From: a virus
Strand: one strand, 5' to 3'
IMG/VR virus record: IMGVR_UViG_3300032331_003307
Span: 1-36,127 of that record
DNA length: 36,127 nt
Shown here in pieces: positions 1 to 8,262 of this stretch; position 1 is the stretch's first letter, and the number at the start of each line of letters is the position of its first letter. A program made the translations under genes and the position numbers. Under the pieces are notes generated by a model, which did no database searches, had not been told where the DNA came from, and worked only from the letters and a program-made list of their open reading frames with translations.

Positions 1-2
1 CT

Positions 3-503
3 CGCCTAGAAGATATAAGGGAAAATCAGGAGTATATTGAAAAGAATAAAAAGCGTGAAGAGTATACAAGTACCCTAGACGCTATTTATGACATTTTCCA
101 TCCTTCCAAATTTCCAAGAGCGTTGATTCAGACCTACAGCTCTACTGTAACTGAGTATATGAATGATGTATTGGCTTCATTTGATTTCCCATACACAGCC
201 AAGGTAAACGAAACATTCGGAATTGATATCTTCAATGAAGAAGGTTTGCAGCTGCCTGCTGTATCAGGCGGCCAGCAGGTTATGGTAGGCTTTAGCTTAC
301 GTCTAGCGCTCCATAACATGTTCGTAGGAGCATTCCCGTTCATGATTGTGGACGAGGGCAGCTATGGCCTTAATGCAGAAAACAGTAAGAAGTACTTCGA
401 GATTATTCGAAGCCTAAACAAAACAAGCAAGTTCAAGCAGGTGATAGTCATCGACCATCATCCTGAGTTGAGCGATTATGTAGACAACACTATTAACTTA
501 TGA
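3..503 (+). CDS. Rad50/SbcC/gp46-like recombination nuclease ATPase subunit (5' truncated)
   Basis: Only the C-terminal part is present; the frame is open back to the window edge, so the gene starts outside. The visible segment begins with a charged coiled-coil-like stretch and then shows the C-terminal half of an ABC-type ATPase head: signature motif SGGQQ (bases 264-278), Walker B FMIVDE (339-356) and an H-loop DHH (453-461). This arrangement is that of Rad50, SbcC and T4 gp46, which pair with a Mre11/gp47 nuclease to process DNA ends for recombination-dependent replication. Position just before UvsW and the primase-helicase genes fits. The ATPase class is clear; the exact orthologue is inferred. 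Confidence 0.9.
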   Translation, partial: RLEDIRENQEYIEKNKKREEYTSTLDAIYDIFHPSKFPRALIQTYSSTVTEYMNDVLASFDFPYTAKVNETFGIDIFNEEGLQLPAVSGGQQVMVGFSLRLALHNMFVGAFPFMIVDEGSYGLNAENSKKYFEIIRSLNKTSKFKQVIVIDHHPELSDYVDNTINL

Positions 504-601
504 GCACTAGAACACAAACAAGAACAAGAAGCGTCACCAAAGGGAACGTGACTATCCGTAAAACTGTGACAATCAGTAAAACAGTTAAAAGAAGAAAATG
601 A
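500..601 (+). CDS. 33-aa basic Thr/Arg/Lys-rich peptide
   Basis: This small frame starts with an ATG that overlaps the stop of the gp46-like gene (ATGA) and ends with a TGA overlapping the next ATG at 598, so it exactly bridges the two genes with coupled start and stop codons. The peptide is strongly basic and rich in Thr, Arg, Lys and Val (begins MSTRTQTRTR, ends KTVKRRK) and has no acidic residue. No family is recognised. The bridging arrangement favours a real gene; the short length keeps confidence moderate. It could bind nucleic acid, but that is only a guess from charge. Confidence 0.45.
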   Translation: MSTRTQTRTRSVTKGNVTIRKTVTISKTVKRRK

Positions 602-819
602 GTTGCGTCAAGCGCCCATGGACGATTACTATGGACAAAACAAGAATGGTCGTGTCTCCGCCCATGGGTCCAGGGTTTTCAATAGAAGAAGCTGAAATGG
701 CTGACTCTATGAGTATCGCGTTTTCAGCATTCGATGAAACTGGAGAGGATTACGCTATATTCACTCTACACAAAAAAGACGGTGAAGTGCAGGCAACAAA
801 AACCATAAAAGTCTATTAG
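598..819 (+). CDS. 73-aa hypothetical protein
   Basis: Starts at an ATG overlapping the stop of the upstream 33-aa frame and is followed one base after its stop by the next ATG (821). It contains a GPGFSIEEAE segment and a C-terminal half predicted from sequence pattern to alternate beta strands (FSAFDETGEDYAIFTL then EVQATKTIKVY). No known domain is recognised. The tight packing in a same-strand operon between recombination genes is the main support. Confidence 0.6.
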   Translation: MSCVKRPWTITMDKTRMVVSPPMGPGFSIEEAEMADSMSIAFSAFDETGEDYAIFTLHKKDGEVQATKTIKVY

Positions 820-820
820 C

Positions 821-991
821 ATGAATAAAACATCCGCAATTAAAAAATTACTACAAGGAGCTGCTCTTGAGCTTAGAGAATTTGCAAAAGAAGCAGTTGT
901 GCAAGTTTTGCACGAGCAGGCAGATAAAATGAAATTGTCTGTAGAAGAAGCTAAGAAAACTCGCCGCAGACGGGTTTTTAACAATAAATGA
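821..991 (+). CDS. 56-aa helical protein with basic C-terminus
   Basis: The ATG lies one base after the preceding stop, and the TGA overlaps the ATG of the helicase gene at 988 (ATGA), so it fills the gap without slack. The sequence looks like one or two amphipathic helices (LLQGAALELREFAKEAVVQV) and ends in a basic cluster KKTRRRR. No family is recognised. A small nucleic-acid-binding or helicase-accessory role is possible but not shown. Confidence 0.55.
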   Translation: MNKTSAIKKLLQGAALELREFAKEAVVQVLHEQADKMKLSVEEAKKTRRRRVFNNK

Positions 992-2445
992 AAATAAGCG
1001 TCGTTAGATTTGATGGAGGGCTGCAGATAAGTCCCTGCCCTATGTATCTGCATAAATTCCTCAGATACCATCATAGGGAAATGAAGAGCATAAACTATCG
1101 CCGCGAATGCGTATTCGTGGAGAAGCTGCTGTATGCTACAGGACAAAATGGAGAAATATTTACTCTACCTGGGTTCTACCACGAACTGGTAAAGTTGATA
1201 CATAAGAATCTGGATACTGTCGAATCTAGCGATTTAAGGACACCGCTGCCAGAGCCTGACTGGAAAGCAGTTAGAAAAATCAAGCTGCGAGATTACCAGC
1301 AGGAACCTACCCTTGATATGATATTCAAGGGAATGGATGACAGTGGTGTTGTAAATGCGGCTGGAGGGTTTGGAAAAACGTTTATCCAGGCTATCACATA
1401 TGCAGCATGGAATAGTTTGAATACAATCCTGACAATCCCTCTTAAGCAGGTAGCTCTTCAGACGCACAAAAAATTCCAGATGCTATTCCCTGACAAGCAT
1501 ATCGGGCTTGTCGGGGATGGCAAGCACGACATCAGCAACGATATAACCATATCGACATTCAGGTCGCTAGCTAACTGCGCTCTTGAAAAATGCGAACTGC
1601 TGCTCGTGGATGAAATGCAGTCCGCAGGACAAGAGACATTTCAAAATGCCCTAAAACAGATGCGTCCTCGCAGAATTTTCGGGTATTCTGCAACTACAGA
1701 AGGTATTTTTAACAACACAGACAAGCTGTTAAAAGGCTTGTTTGGTCCTGATTTGATTTACTTTCCGTACGAGGATGCTGAGGAGGCCGGTGCGGTTGTG
1801 CCTGGTATGGTGTATATGGTCAAGTTGCCTGACTTCCTAATCATTGATAACTACAACAATTTTGACGCCAAGCTCAAGCACGGGATCAAAAGGTGTGATA
1901 AGCGTAATGAGCTGGTAGGCAGGGCATGCGCTCTAATTCCAGATGAATGGCAGACAATTGTGTTCATTGACCATGTTAAAGATCATTTGATTCCTATGTA
2001 TAAATATATGCCTAAGGAGACAAAGTATCTACACAGAGAGTCTAGCAAGAAGAATGTAGGAGCATTTGCACTTACAGCAAAGCAGCAGAACAAGACAATC
2101 GAAGAGTTTAGTAACAACGAATTCAAAATACTTATCGCTAGCGATGCGTTTAGGGCAGGCGTAGACATCCCCAATTGTAGGGTAGTTGTGCAGGCAAGCG
2201 GAGGCAGCAGTAAGGTTGAAGTACTTCAGGAAGCATACAGGGGAAGCCGCATATTAACACCAGAACAGCGTGAAAAATTTGGCTTGCCAGAAAAAACGCA
2301 TTTTGTGCTTGTAGATTTCATGGATAATCATGATCCTACATTAGAGGGAATGGCAAAGAAGAGGATGCAGTACTACCAAGAGCAAGGCTGGACGATTAGG
2401 GTAGTTAATCGCCCTGAAGAAATTGATTGGCATAAACACAAGTAA
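988..2445 (+). CDS. uvsW: UvsW-like superfamily 2 DNA/RNA helicase
   Basis: A 485-aa superfamily 2 helicase. Visible motifs: a Q-motif-like RDYQQEP near residues 101-107, Walker A GGFGKT (126-131), DEMQ as motif II (208-211), SATT as motif III (234-237), a motif V-like ASDAFRAGVDIP near 383-395, and motif VI EAYRGSRI near 414-421. T4 UvsW rewinds and branch-migrates recombination intermediates and removes R-loops, shifting replication from origin- to recombination-dependent. The length is close to T4 UvsW, and the neighbours (gp46-like, primase, helicase) fit. Motif II ends in Q rather than the more usual H or D. The start is SD-less and coupled to the upstream stop. Confidence 0.85.
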   Translation: MKISVVRFDGGLQISPCPMYLHKFLRYHHREMKSINYRRECVFVEKLLYATGQNGEIFTLPGFYHELVKLIHKNLDTVESSDLRTPLPEPDWKAVRKIKLRDYQQEPTLDMIFKGMDDSGVVNAAGGFGKTFIQAITYAAWNSLNTILTIPLKQVALQTHKKFQMLFPDKHIGLVGDGKHDISNDITISTFRSLANCALEKCELLLVDEMQSAGQETFQNALKQMRPRRIFGYSATTEGIFNNTDKLLKGLFGPDLIYFPYEDAEEAGAVVPGMVYMVKLPDFLIIDNYNNFDAKLKHGIKRCDKRNELVGRACALIPDEWQTIVFIDHVKDHLIPMYKYMPKETKYLHRESSKKNVGAFALTAKQQNKTIEEFSNNEFKILIASDAFRAGVDIPNCRVVVQASGGSSKVEVLQEAYRGSRILTPEQREKFGLPEKTHFVLVDFMDNHDPTLEGMAKKRMQYYQEQGWTIRVVNRPEEIDWHKHK

Positions 2446-2446
2446 T

Positions 2447-2722
2447 ATGACTTACAAAGAAAAAGACAGGCTGCAGCGCGAGCAAGATATAGCCCGTGTG
2501 GAGCATACGCTAAGCGTCCTGAAAGCTTATTGGCTAGAAAGACCATATCTAAGATTAGGGCAGCTAGTTTCGAATGCTTTCTATGTACTGCCCGAATACA
2601 CTAATCCCGAACTTGATATAGCAGATATATTCTATCTGCCAGATAATAGACTGCTAGAAGGATTGTCAAAACTAACAGAAGGAGAACGTGAATCAACGAG
2701 TAAAAGATCTACTGAAGCTTAA
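2447..2722 (+). CDS. 91-aa conserved hypothetical protein
   Basis: The chosen ATG lies one base past the helicase stop; an in-frame ATG at 2423 would extend into the helicase gene and is less likely. The centre reads YLRLGQLVSNAFYVLP and DIADIFYLPDNRLLEGL. This resembles a widespread family of tiny bacterial and phage proteins with an RLGQL...N...D.FY..D..LL pattern, whose function is unknown. The N-terminus is highly charged. It overlaps the primase start by 35 bases, so the two genes are probably translationally linked. Confidence 0.6.
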   Translation: MTYKEKDRLQREQDIARVEHTLSVLKAYWLERPYLRLGQLVSNAFYVLPEYTNPELDIADIFYLPDNRLLEGLSKLTEGERESTSKRSTEA

Positions 2723-3614
2723 GTTTGGTAAAGTTAAAGGGGTCTCGGGAGGAGGTTATAGAATAGCCTGCCCCACCTGCGATCCTAAACATAGCCAAAA
2801 GATGAAAAGGTATGTCAGCCCAGGCTGGTCTGACAGCAACTGCTTCATCTGTAACGAGAGAATTCCGCTAGCTGAACTTCTGGGTGAAAACATCGTATTC
2901 GACAGATCCGAGTCTGACGATGCTGACATACAAGAAAATAAGTATGCGAAAATCCTTCCGTACGGCTCAGCAATAAAACTGTCTCAGATTAACGACAGCA
3001 CTCATCCTGTGATGCAGTTTATGCTCAAAGATCACCTGAGCAATTTTGAATATTATGATAGCCTAGGAATACGCTATATACCTTTAAATGGAGGTATGAA
3101 CCTGCATTTTGATAACAGTAATTTTGTTGTAAACACAGCAGAATCACTGTTCTTTCCGGTTTTTGCAAAAGACAATTCGTTTGCAGGTTGGCAGCTGAGG
3201 TTTATACCTGGCACATGGAATGGTGATAGGTTCCAATTCATGAGGTATATGCACCTGTTCAACAAGGGCAATCATCTGTTTAATTACGCTTTCGCAAAAC
3301 AATACTCTACGGTAGTTGTTGTAGAAGGCGTAAAAAAAGCACTAAAGCTGGCTAACGCGGTGGCCACACTAGGAAAGGGAATCTCCTCTACGCAGAAACA
3401 GCTGATTCAAGAATGGAGGAATATCACGCTTATTCTGGATGGTGAAGATTCTACACAGCAGTTGGCCAGCGAGATTCAGCAAGAGTTTATACAGAATGGT
3501 AGAAAATGTATAAACATTGATTTGAGAAAATATGGTTTTGAATCTCCCGATGAAACAACTACCGAGCAGTTAGAGCAAATTATAAAAACTGAACATGACC
3601 AAGGAAGAGGATAA
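2688..3614 (+). CDS. DNA primase with zinc-binding and TOPRIM domains
   Basis: A 308-aa bacterial-type primase. The N-terminus carries a zinc ribbon of the CHC2/gp4 kind: C28-x2-C31 and C52-x2-C55. The C-terminal half holds a TOPRIM fold with the catalytic glutamate in VVVEG (E213) and the acidic cluster DGED (251-254). It makes RNA primers for lagging-strand synthesis together with the DnaB-like helicase two genes downstream. The start is a GTG at 2688, selected because AAGGAGA, one of the few good Shine-Dalgarno sequences here, lies five bases upstream, and because the zinc ribbon then sits at the usual distance from the N-terminus. At 308 aa it is short, close to T4 gp61. Confidence 0.85.
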   Translation: MNQRVKDLLKLKFGKVKGVSGGGYRIACPTCDPKHSQKMKRYVSPGWSDSNCFICNERIPLAELLGENIVFDRSESDDADIQENKYAKILPYGSAIKLSQINDSTHPVMQFMLKDHLSNFEYYDSLGIRYIPLNGGMNLHFDNSNFVVNTAESLFFPVFAKDNSFAGWQLRFIPGTWNGDRFQFMRYMHLFNKGNHLFNYAFAKQYSTVVVVEGVKKALKLANAVATLGKGISSTQKQLIQEWRNITLILDGEDSTQQLASEIQQEFIQNGRKCINIDLRKYGFESPDETTTEQLEQIIKTEHDQGRG

Positions 3615-4167
3615 TATACAAAAAACAGTTGAAGAATTAGTTTATTATTACGAGCAGAAGAAGAGGTTGCACACGAAGAGCTACGCATATTTGTCTAGCG
3701 AAAAAAATGATAAGTACTTTCGTGACGCTGCGGAATACTGTATAAAAAATCATGTATCCCCAGGGTCATACATATCGGCAGTGTATGATAATTTTACAGG
3801 CAAGAAGGCGTTCTTCGGGCCTAAGAACATACAGTCTAGCGTGGCTGAAAAGCATTTCAAGAACCTGCTCGCTGATGGTGGAGACTTCTATACTCCAGAA
3901 TTAAATAACCACAACCTGGACTATGATAAAATTTGGAACCAGCAGCTAGATATGGCTGGAGACTATATGTCCTTTGGCCTAAAAATTGAAGATATACTGA
4001 AAGACCCTAAGCTTAAGTTTTTCGCGTGGTTTAGAATACTTGCAACCACTCAAAGAAACGAGGAAATCATTCGTGAGTATATTCATATCGCGAAAAAAGA
4101 ATTAAATCCCAGGCTTGTAAGCTACCTAAGGCAGAACACCGAGCTAGACGTAAATAGACTTTTATGA
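3595..4167 (+). CDS. Unassigned 190-aa protein between primase and replicative helicase
   Basis: Overlaps the primase by 20 bases and the helicase by 4, so it belongs to the primosome operon. The sequence is mostly helical and charged (VEELVYYYEQKKRLHTKSYAYL), with aromatic-rich segments such as DKYFRDAAEYCIKNHVSPGSY and LKFFAWFRILATTQRNEEI. No nucleotide-binding motif is visible. In T4-like phages a helicase loader (gp59) or similar accessory factor accompanies gp61/gp41, and position and size would suit that role, but no recognisable gp59 signature is present. Treat a loader role as a hypothesis. Confidence 0.65.
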   Translation: MTKEEDNIQKTVEELVYYYEQKKRLHTKSYAYLSSEKNDKYFRDAAEYCIKNHVSPGSYISAVYDNFTGKKAFFGPKNIQSSVAEKHFKNLLADGGDFYTPELNNHNLDYDKIWNQQLDMAGDYMSFGLKIEDILKDPKLKFFAWFRILATTQRNEEIIREYIHIAKKELNPRLVSYLRQNTELDVNRLL

Positions 4168-5570
4168 GTAACTATAATGATGCAGATTATATTGAGCTAA
4201 ATATACGTTGCCTATACAGAGACAAGAAGGTGCTTCAGAAGGCGCTGGATCTGGATGTAAAGCCCGAAGACTTTGGGTCAATTGATATATACAAGCTGTT
4301 TGTCGAGGCCGCTCTAACCGTAGGAGAAGCGCCTATAAATCCGAAGCTGTGCTTGACTACAATCAAGCCCCTCTTTAAAAAGTATAACATATTAAATACA
4401 GATCTTGATACTATACTTAAGTTTCACGACTTCATATACAATGATGACCCTACCAACTCAGACTATTTACTGAGGAATCTTGCGGATTTCGTAAGATTCA
4501 GACGCTACCAAACTCTGAGGGCAGATAAGATCAGTTCTCCTGAAGAATTGGTCAAAGAAGCATCCAGGCTAATCGCAGACATTGAGACCAGAGATAATTC
4601 TGCCGAGGTTGCAGTATTTACTCCGTTTAAAGACCTGGTTGTACTACAGCACAAAGAAACTATTCCAACAGGGTTTAATGCAATCGATTCTGAAGCGCGA
4701 GGATTAAACTACCAGGAGTTGGCATTGATTATTGGGCATAGCGGTTCTGGCAAGACAGCTATGGCTGTATATTCGGCCATACAGAGCGCAAAAAGAAACC
4801 GCAAGGTGCTCTATCTAAGCCTTGAGGAGCCTGCTGAGAATATCTGCTCTCGCATATACAGTAACATATTCAGAATACCATATACCGACCTGCACAAAGG
4901 CTCAGTTCTCAAGCAGGAGGATTTGCGAGAAGCTTTTTTGCAAATGCCTGAAGTGGAAAAAGCAGGTATGCAGAATCTGCAGGTACACGATCTGAGGTAT
5001 GTAACTCCTGTAACGTGCAGATATATCCAGAACTATCTGGATCAGCTGTATGAAAAAACAGGGTATCATCCTGATGTGATATACATAGATCAGCTGGACT
5101 ATATCACCAGCATTCAAAAATGCGACCAGCAATGGCAGAAGTATGAGCGCGCAGCTTTCGAGGTAGACGAGCTGTGCGACCATCTGATTGGCGGTGAGCA
5201 TAAGTTCAGCGTGTTCCTGCTTCATCAAGCAGCAGGAAAGATGACCAAGAGATATACCAATGCTGAGATATCAGGCTTCAAGGGAGTAATCAAACCTGCG
5301 GACATGGTATTGGCTATCGGTAGAGATTCTACGCAAGATGATAATGTTAACATATTTTCTCTAAAATGCCGTCATGCTAAAAATTTCCAGTATGAGTATC
5401 TGGCAGAACTAGAGTATATGAACTTCGAGCAGGTGGATAGTGCCGAGAAAGCCAGGATCAAGAAAGAAAGTCAGTCTAGAGAAAACATTACTCCGTCAGC
5501 ATATAAAAACATACCTAAAAAGAAAACCCCTATGCTACCTTCCACGAGTTCAGGGTTTTTAGGAAATTAA
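4164..5570 (+). CDS. dnaB: Replicative DNA helicase, DnaB/gp41 family
   Basis: A 468-aa RecA-fold hexameric helicase. The N-terminal ~150 residues resemble the DnaB N-terminal/linker region. The core contains PTGFNAID (168-175), Walker A GHSGSGKT (191-198), the H1a-like LYLSLEEP with catalytic glutamates, Walker B VIYIDQLDYI, and a later arginine/lysine region. It unwinds the parental duplex at the fork and acts with the primase two genes upstream. The C-terminal ~30 residues are Lys/Pro/Ser-rich and look like a flexible tail. The ATG overlaps the upstream stop (ATGA) and has no SD. Confidence 0.92.
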   Translation: MSNYNDADYIELNIRCLYRDKKVLQKALDLDVKPEDFGSIDIYKLFVEAALTVGEAPINPKLCLTTIKPLFKKYNILNTDLDTILKFHDFIYNDDPTNSDYLLRNLADFVRFRRYQTLRADKISSPEELVKEASRLIADIETRDNSAEVAVFTPFKDLVVLQHKETIPTGFNAIDSEARGLNYQELALIIGHSGSGKTAMAVYSAIQSAKRNRKVLYLSLEEPAENICSRIYSNIFRIPYTDLHKGSVLKQEDLREAFLQMPEVEKAGMQNLQVHDLRYVTPVTCRYIQNYLDQLYEKTGYHPDVIYIDQLDYITSIQKCDQQWQKYERAAFEVDELCDHLIGGEHKFSVFLLHQAAGKMTKRYTNAEISGFKGVIKPADMVLAIGRDSTQDDNVNIFSLKCRHAKNFQYEYLAELEYMNFEQVDSAEKARIKKESQSRENITPSAYKNIPKKKTPMLPSTSSGFLGN

Positions 5571-5571
5571 C

Positions 5572-8262
5572 ATGAGTGAAAAATTACATATAGATACCAG
5601 TTTGGCTGAAGGTGCAACCCCAGAACTGCTGATCGTATTCTCGCATCCTACAAAAGATGATTTGGAGGCTAGAGCGTTCGGAAAGAAAGGTTCTGCAAAA
5701 GAAGTGCTGGATGCTCTTGATTTTGCGGGAATAGACTTGTCCAGGGTACACTTTACCGGAATGGTAAAATACGGAATAGGCAGCAAGCCAAAGCCTGCGG
5801 CAGAAGATATTGAATACTGGTCTAGTGCATTAGACGAGGAGATACTAAAGATACAGCCGAAACTCATCATGCCTATGGGCGCAGAAGCGTTCAAGAGGAT
5901 CATGAAGTCTAACATGAAGATGGGAGACTATACTGGGGAAATTATAGACTCTCCGTACGGCAAAGTTCTGGCAAACTATTCCGCAGGCATGGTGGCAGTG
6001 GTAGATCCCACCAAGAGGCCAGAGTTCAAAGAGATATTCAAGCTCGCCAGGAGGGCGCTTGATAATAACATCAACTATGATGAGTATAAGTATATAGTTG
6101 TTGATGACCCTGAGGTAAACAAAGCTATTCTTCAAAAATATATTGATGAAGAAATGTTTAATATAGGCTATGACGCAGAATGGTTCGGCTCTAAATTTAC
6201 TGACGATGAGGTGATGTATGAATTTCAGTATAGCTGTGCAAAAGATAAGGCGGTCATATTGAACATATCTAAAGACGGTGTTACTGAAAATTTAGAGCTG
6301 TTGAATACCATGAAGCTCATGCTCGAGCATCCTAAAGCCAGAAGGCTTGGATGGAATATTCGTGCAGACGACCTCAGGCTAAGATACCGAGGGTTTAATA
6401 TACCTGATGAAACGCTTGCATTCGACGGAATGAAAGCTGTGGCATTCTTTGACTCTAGGCTCAGCAAGGGCTTGGAGACAGGCATCAAAACCTTCACAAA
6501 CTATGCGCCATACTATACAGAGTTCAACAGGAAGATGAAAGAGCACAAGCTGGCTAAGAATGAGCTGGCTAAACTCAAATTTATAGAGCCTGATGTATAC
6601 TACCGCTATTGCGCTGGAGATGCTGTTTCTCATAGAGAAGCCTGCCTCAATATGATGGAAGCGCTGCCTGAGAACGTCAAGAAGCCCTACTTTGATATAT
6701 ACTTGCCTCTCACAAGCTATTTCACAGACATGGAGCTTACAGGCATTCCTGTAGACAAAGAGGTACTGGAAGATATTACTGTAAAATATAGTAAGAAATA
6801 CGATGAGTTGAAGGCCGAGCTGGTAGCATTTATCAAGGATAAGTTTGGAATAGACGACTTTAATCCAAACAGTTCACTACAGAAAAAGCAGCTATTGTTT
6901 GACACTCTCGGAGTGACCCCTGCCTACTATACAAAGTCTGGCAAGAGTCCTAAGAGTAAAGTGTGGTATGACATGCAGAAGCCGCAAACTCAAAAACTGT
7001 ATGAGCCTAGCACAAATGGTAAAAGTTTATCGACGATTAAGTTCCAGCTTGAAGAACTGATTGCAGAGGGCAATAGTGACGAGCATACGCTAGATTCGCA
7101 TAAAACCATATCTCTGCTGCTTAGCGTAAGCAGGGTGGGCGTGTTTGCTACTAAATTCTTATCTAAGAAGGGTGTTGCAAACGCTGGCGAATCTGAATTT
7201 GACGAGGATCATGATGAGCCTCTCAAACAGAGCTACTGGTCTGCCATATGCAAGGACGGTAGAGTTCATGCTAGCTTCTTTGAGTGTCTTAAAAACTTTA
7301 GGGCAAGCAGCAGCCCTAACGTACAAAATCCTGCGTCGAAAGTTTTGGCGTACATACCTGACATATTTGTTCCTGGCTACAGCAAGCTCACCAAAGATGA
7401 GCAGCAGCCATTTGATAAGCATCTGCCCAAGAATATCAGGAATATCTTCTACTCTGGAGATCCAAACTACTACTGGGTAGAACTTGACGTGGCGGGGGCA
7501 GATTTGGCGATTATGGCCTTCCTGTCTAAAGATAGAGACTTCATACACGATATACGTGCAGGAAGTTTCCATCAGACGAAGATGCGCGAGTACTTCAACG
7601 ACCACACTCTGACCAAGAAAGATGTGTCAAAGTATACTATTGCAAAAAGTATTACTTTCAGGGTTTCATATACTGCAGGATTAAAATCTGCAGCAATACC
7701 TATCCAAGCAGACATCTATGCTGAGAACGGGCTGGCTGTAGGGCTACCTACAATCGAGTTTGCTCTGCAGACATGGGAGAGGTATACACGCTATATGGAG
7801 TTCAGAGATGATTGCACCAATGAAGTTAAGAGCCATAAGCGAATAACCAATGCTAGAGGGCTTGTGCTTGATTATGAGGAAACTGATAACTTTGGCATAT
7901 TAGCAGGCTGGATGAATGAGAGCCTGGCATTTCCTGTAGCAAGCGAGTTGGCCTGGTTTATGTGGGAGGCATCTGTAAATCTAAAGAATACTCTTAAAAA
8001 AGAGAATCTTTGGATGGAGTATGTTTACCCTGTGAATACGGTGCATGATGCAGGCTACTGGCTGGTTCACAAAGATCTGATCAAAGACAACTATATCCAA
8101 GAGATACTCAAGCACACATTCTGTCATCAGACAAAGCTGGCCACAGGAGACAATGTTGGCTGCGAGCTGGCGATAATGGATAGATGGAAGGGTAAGGATA
8201 AGATATTTGAGAAAGAAACAGCTTGGAACTTCGATAAAAACATGTGGGAGTGGAAAGAATGA
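5572..8262 (+). CDS. polA: Family A DNA polymerase with N-terminal UDG-like domain
   Basis: An 896-aa replicative polymerase in three parts. Residues 1-165 resemble a uracil-DNA-glycosylase fold (LLIVFSHPT, VHFTGMVKYG, then QPKLIMPMGAEAFKRIM). Such a fusion is known in SPO1-type phages, where the domain's catalytic status is uncertain. Residues ~175-355 are a 3'-5' exonuclease with D201-A-E203, GWNIRADD near 260-267 and YRYCAGD ending at D350. The polymerase domain has motif A DVAGADLA (D639, with D644 where most enzymes have Glu), a motif B-like KSITFRVSY and motif C VHDAGYW. The second acidic residue of motif C (normally HDE) is Ala827. The enzyme is otherwise intact and, in its position after the helicase, is probably the main fork polymerase. 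Confidence 0.93.
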   Translation: MSEKLHIDTSLAEGATPELLIVFSHPTKDDLEARAFGKKGSAKEVLDALDFAGIDLSRVHFTGMVKYGIGSKPKPAAEDIEYWSSALDEEILKIQPKLIMPMGAEAFKRIMKSNMKMGDYTGEIIDSPYGKVLANYSAGMVAVVDPTKRPEFKEIFKLARRALDNNINYDEYKYIVVDDPEVNKAILQKYIDEEMFNIGYDAEWFGSKFTDDEVMYEFQYSCAKDKAVILNISKDGVTENLELLNTMKLMLEHPKARRLGWNIRADDLRLRYRGFNIPDETLAFDGMKAVAFFDSRLSKGLETGIKTFTNYAPYYTEFNRKMKEHKLAKNELAKLKFIEPDVYYRYCAGDAVSHREACLNMMEALPENVKKPYFDIYLPLTSYFTDMELTGIPVDKEVLEDITVKYSKKYDELKAELVAFIKDKFGIDDFNPNSSLQKKQLLFDTLGVTPAYYTKSGKSPKSKVWYDMQKPQTQKLYEPSTNGKSLSTIKFQLEELIAEGNSDEHTLDSHKTISLLLSVSRVGVFATKFLSKKGVANAGESEFDEDHDEPLKQSYWSAICKDGRVHASFFECLKNFRASSSPNVQNPASKVLAYIPDIFVPGYSKLTKDEQQPFDKHLPKNIRNIFYSGDPNYYWVELDVAGADLAIMAFLSKDRDFIHDIRAGSFHQTKMREYFNDHTLTKKDVSKYTIAKSITFRVSYTAGLKSAAIPIQADIYAENGLAVGLPTIEFALQTWERYTRYMEFRDDCTNEVKSHKRITNARGLVLDYEETDNFGILAGWMNESLAFPVASELAWFMWEASVNLKNTLKKENLWMEYVYPVNTVHDAGYWLVHKDLIKDNYIQEILKHTFCHQTKLATGDNVGCELAIMDRWKGKDKIFEKETAWNFDKNMWEWKE

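Noticed and set aside
7159-7605. Minus-strand open frame (148 aa) inside polA
   Set aside because: Shadow frame within the polymerase domain; no independent support.
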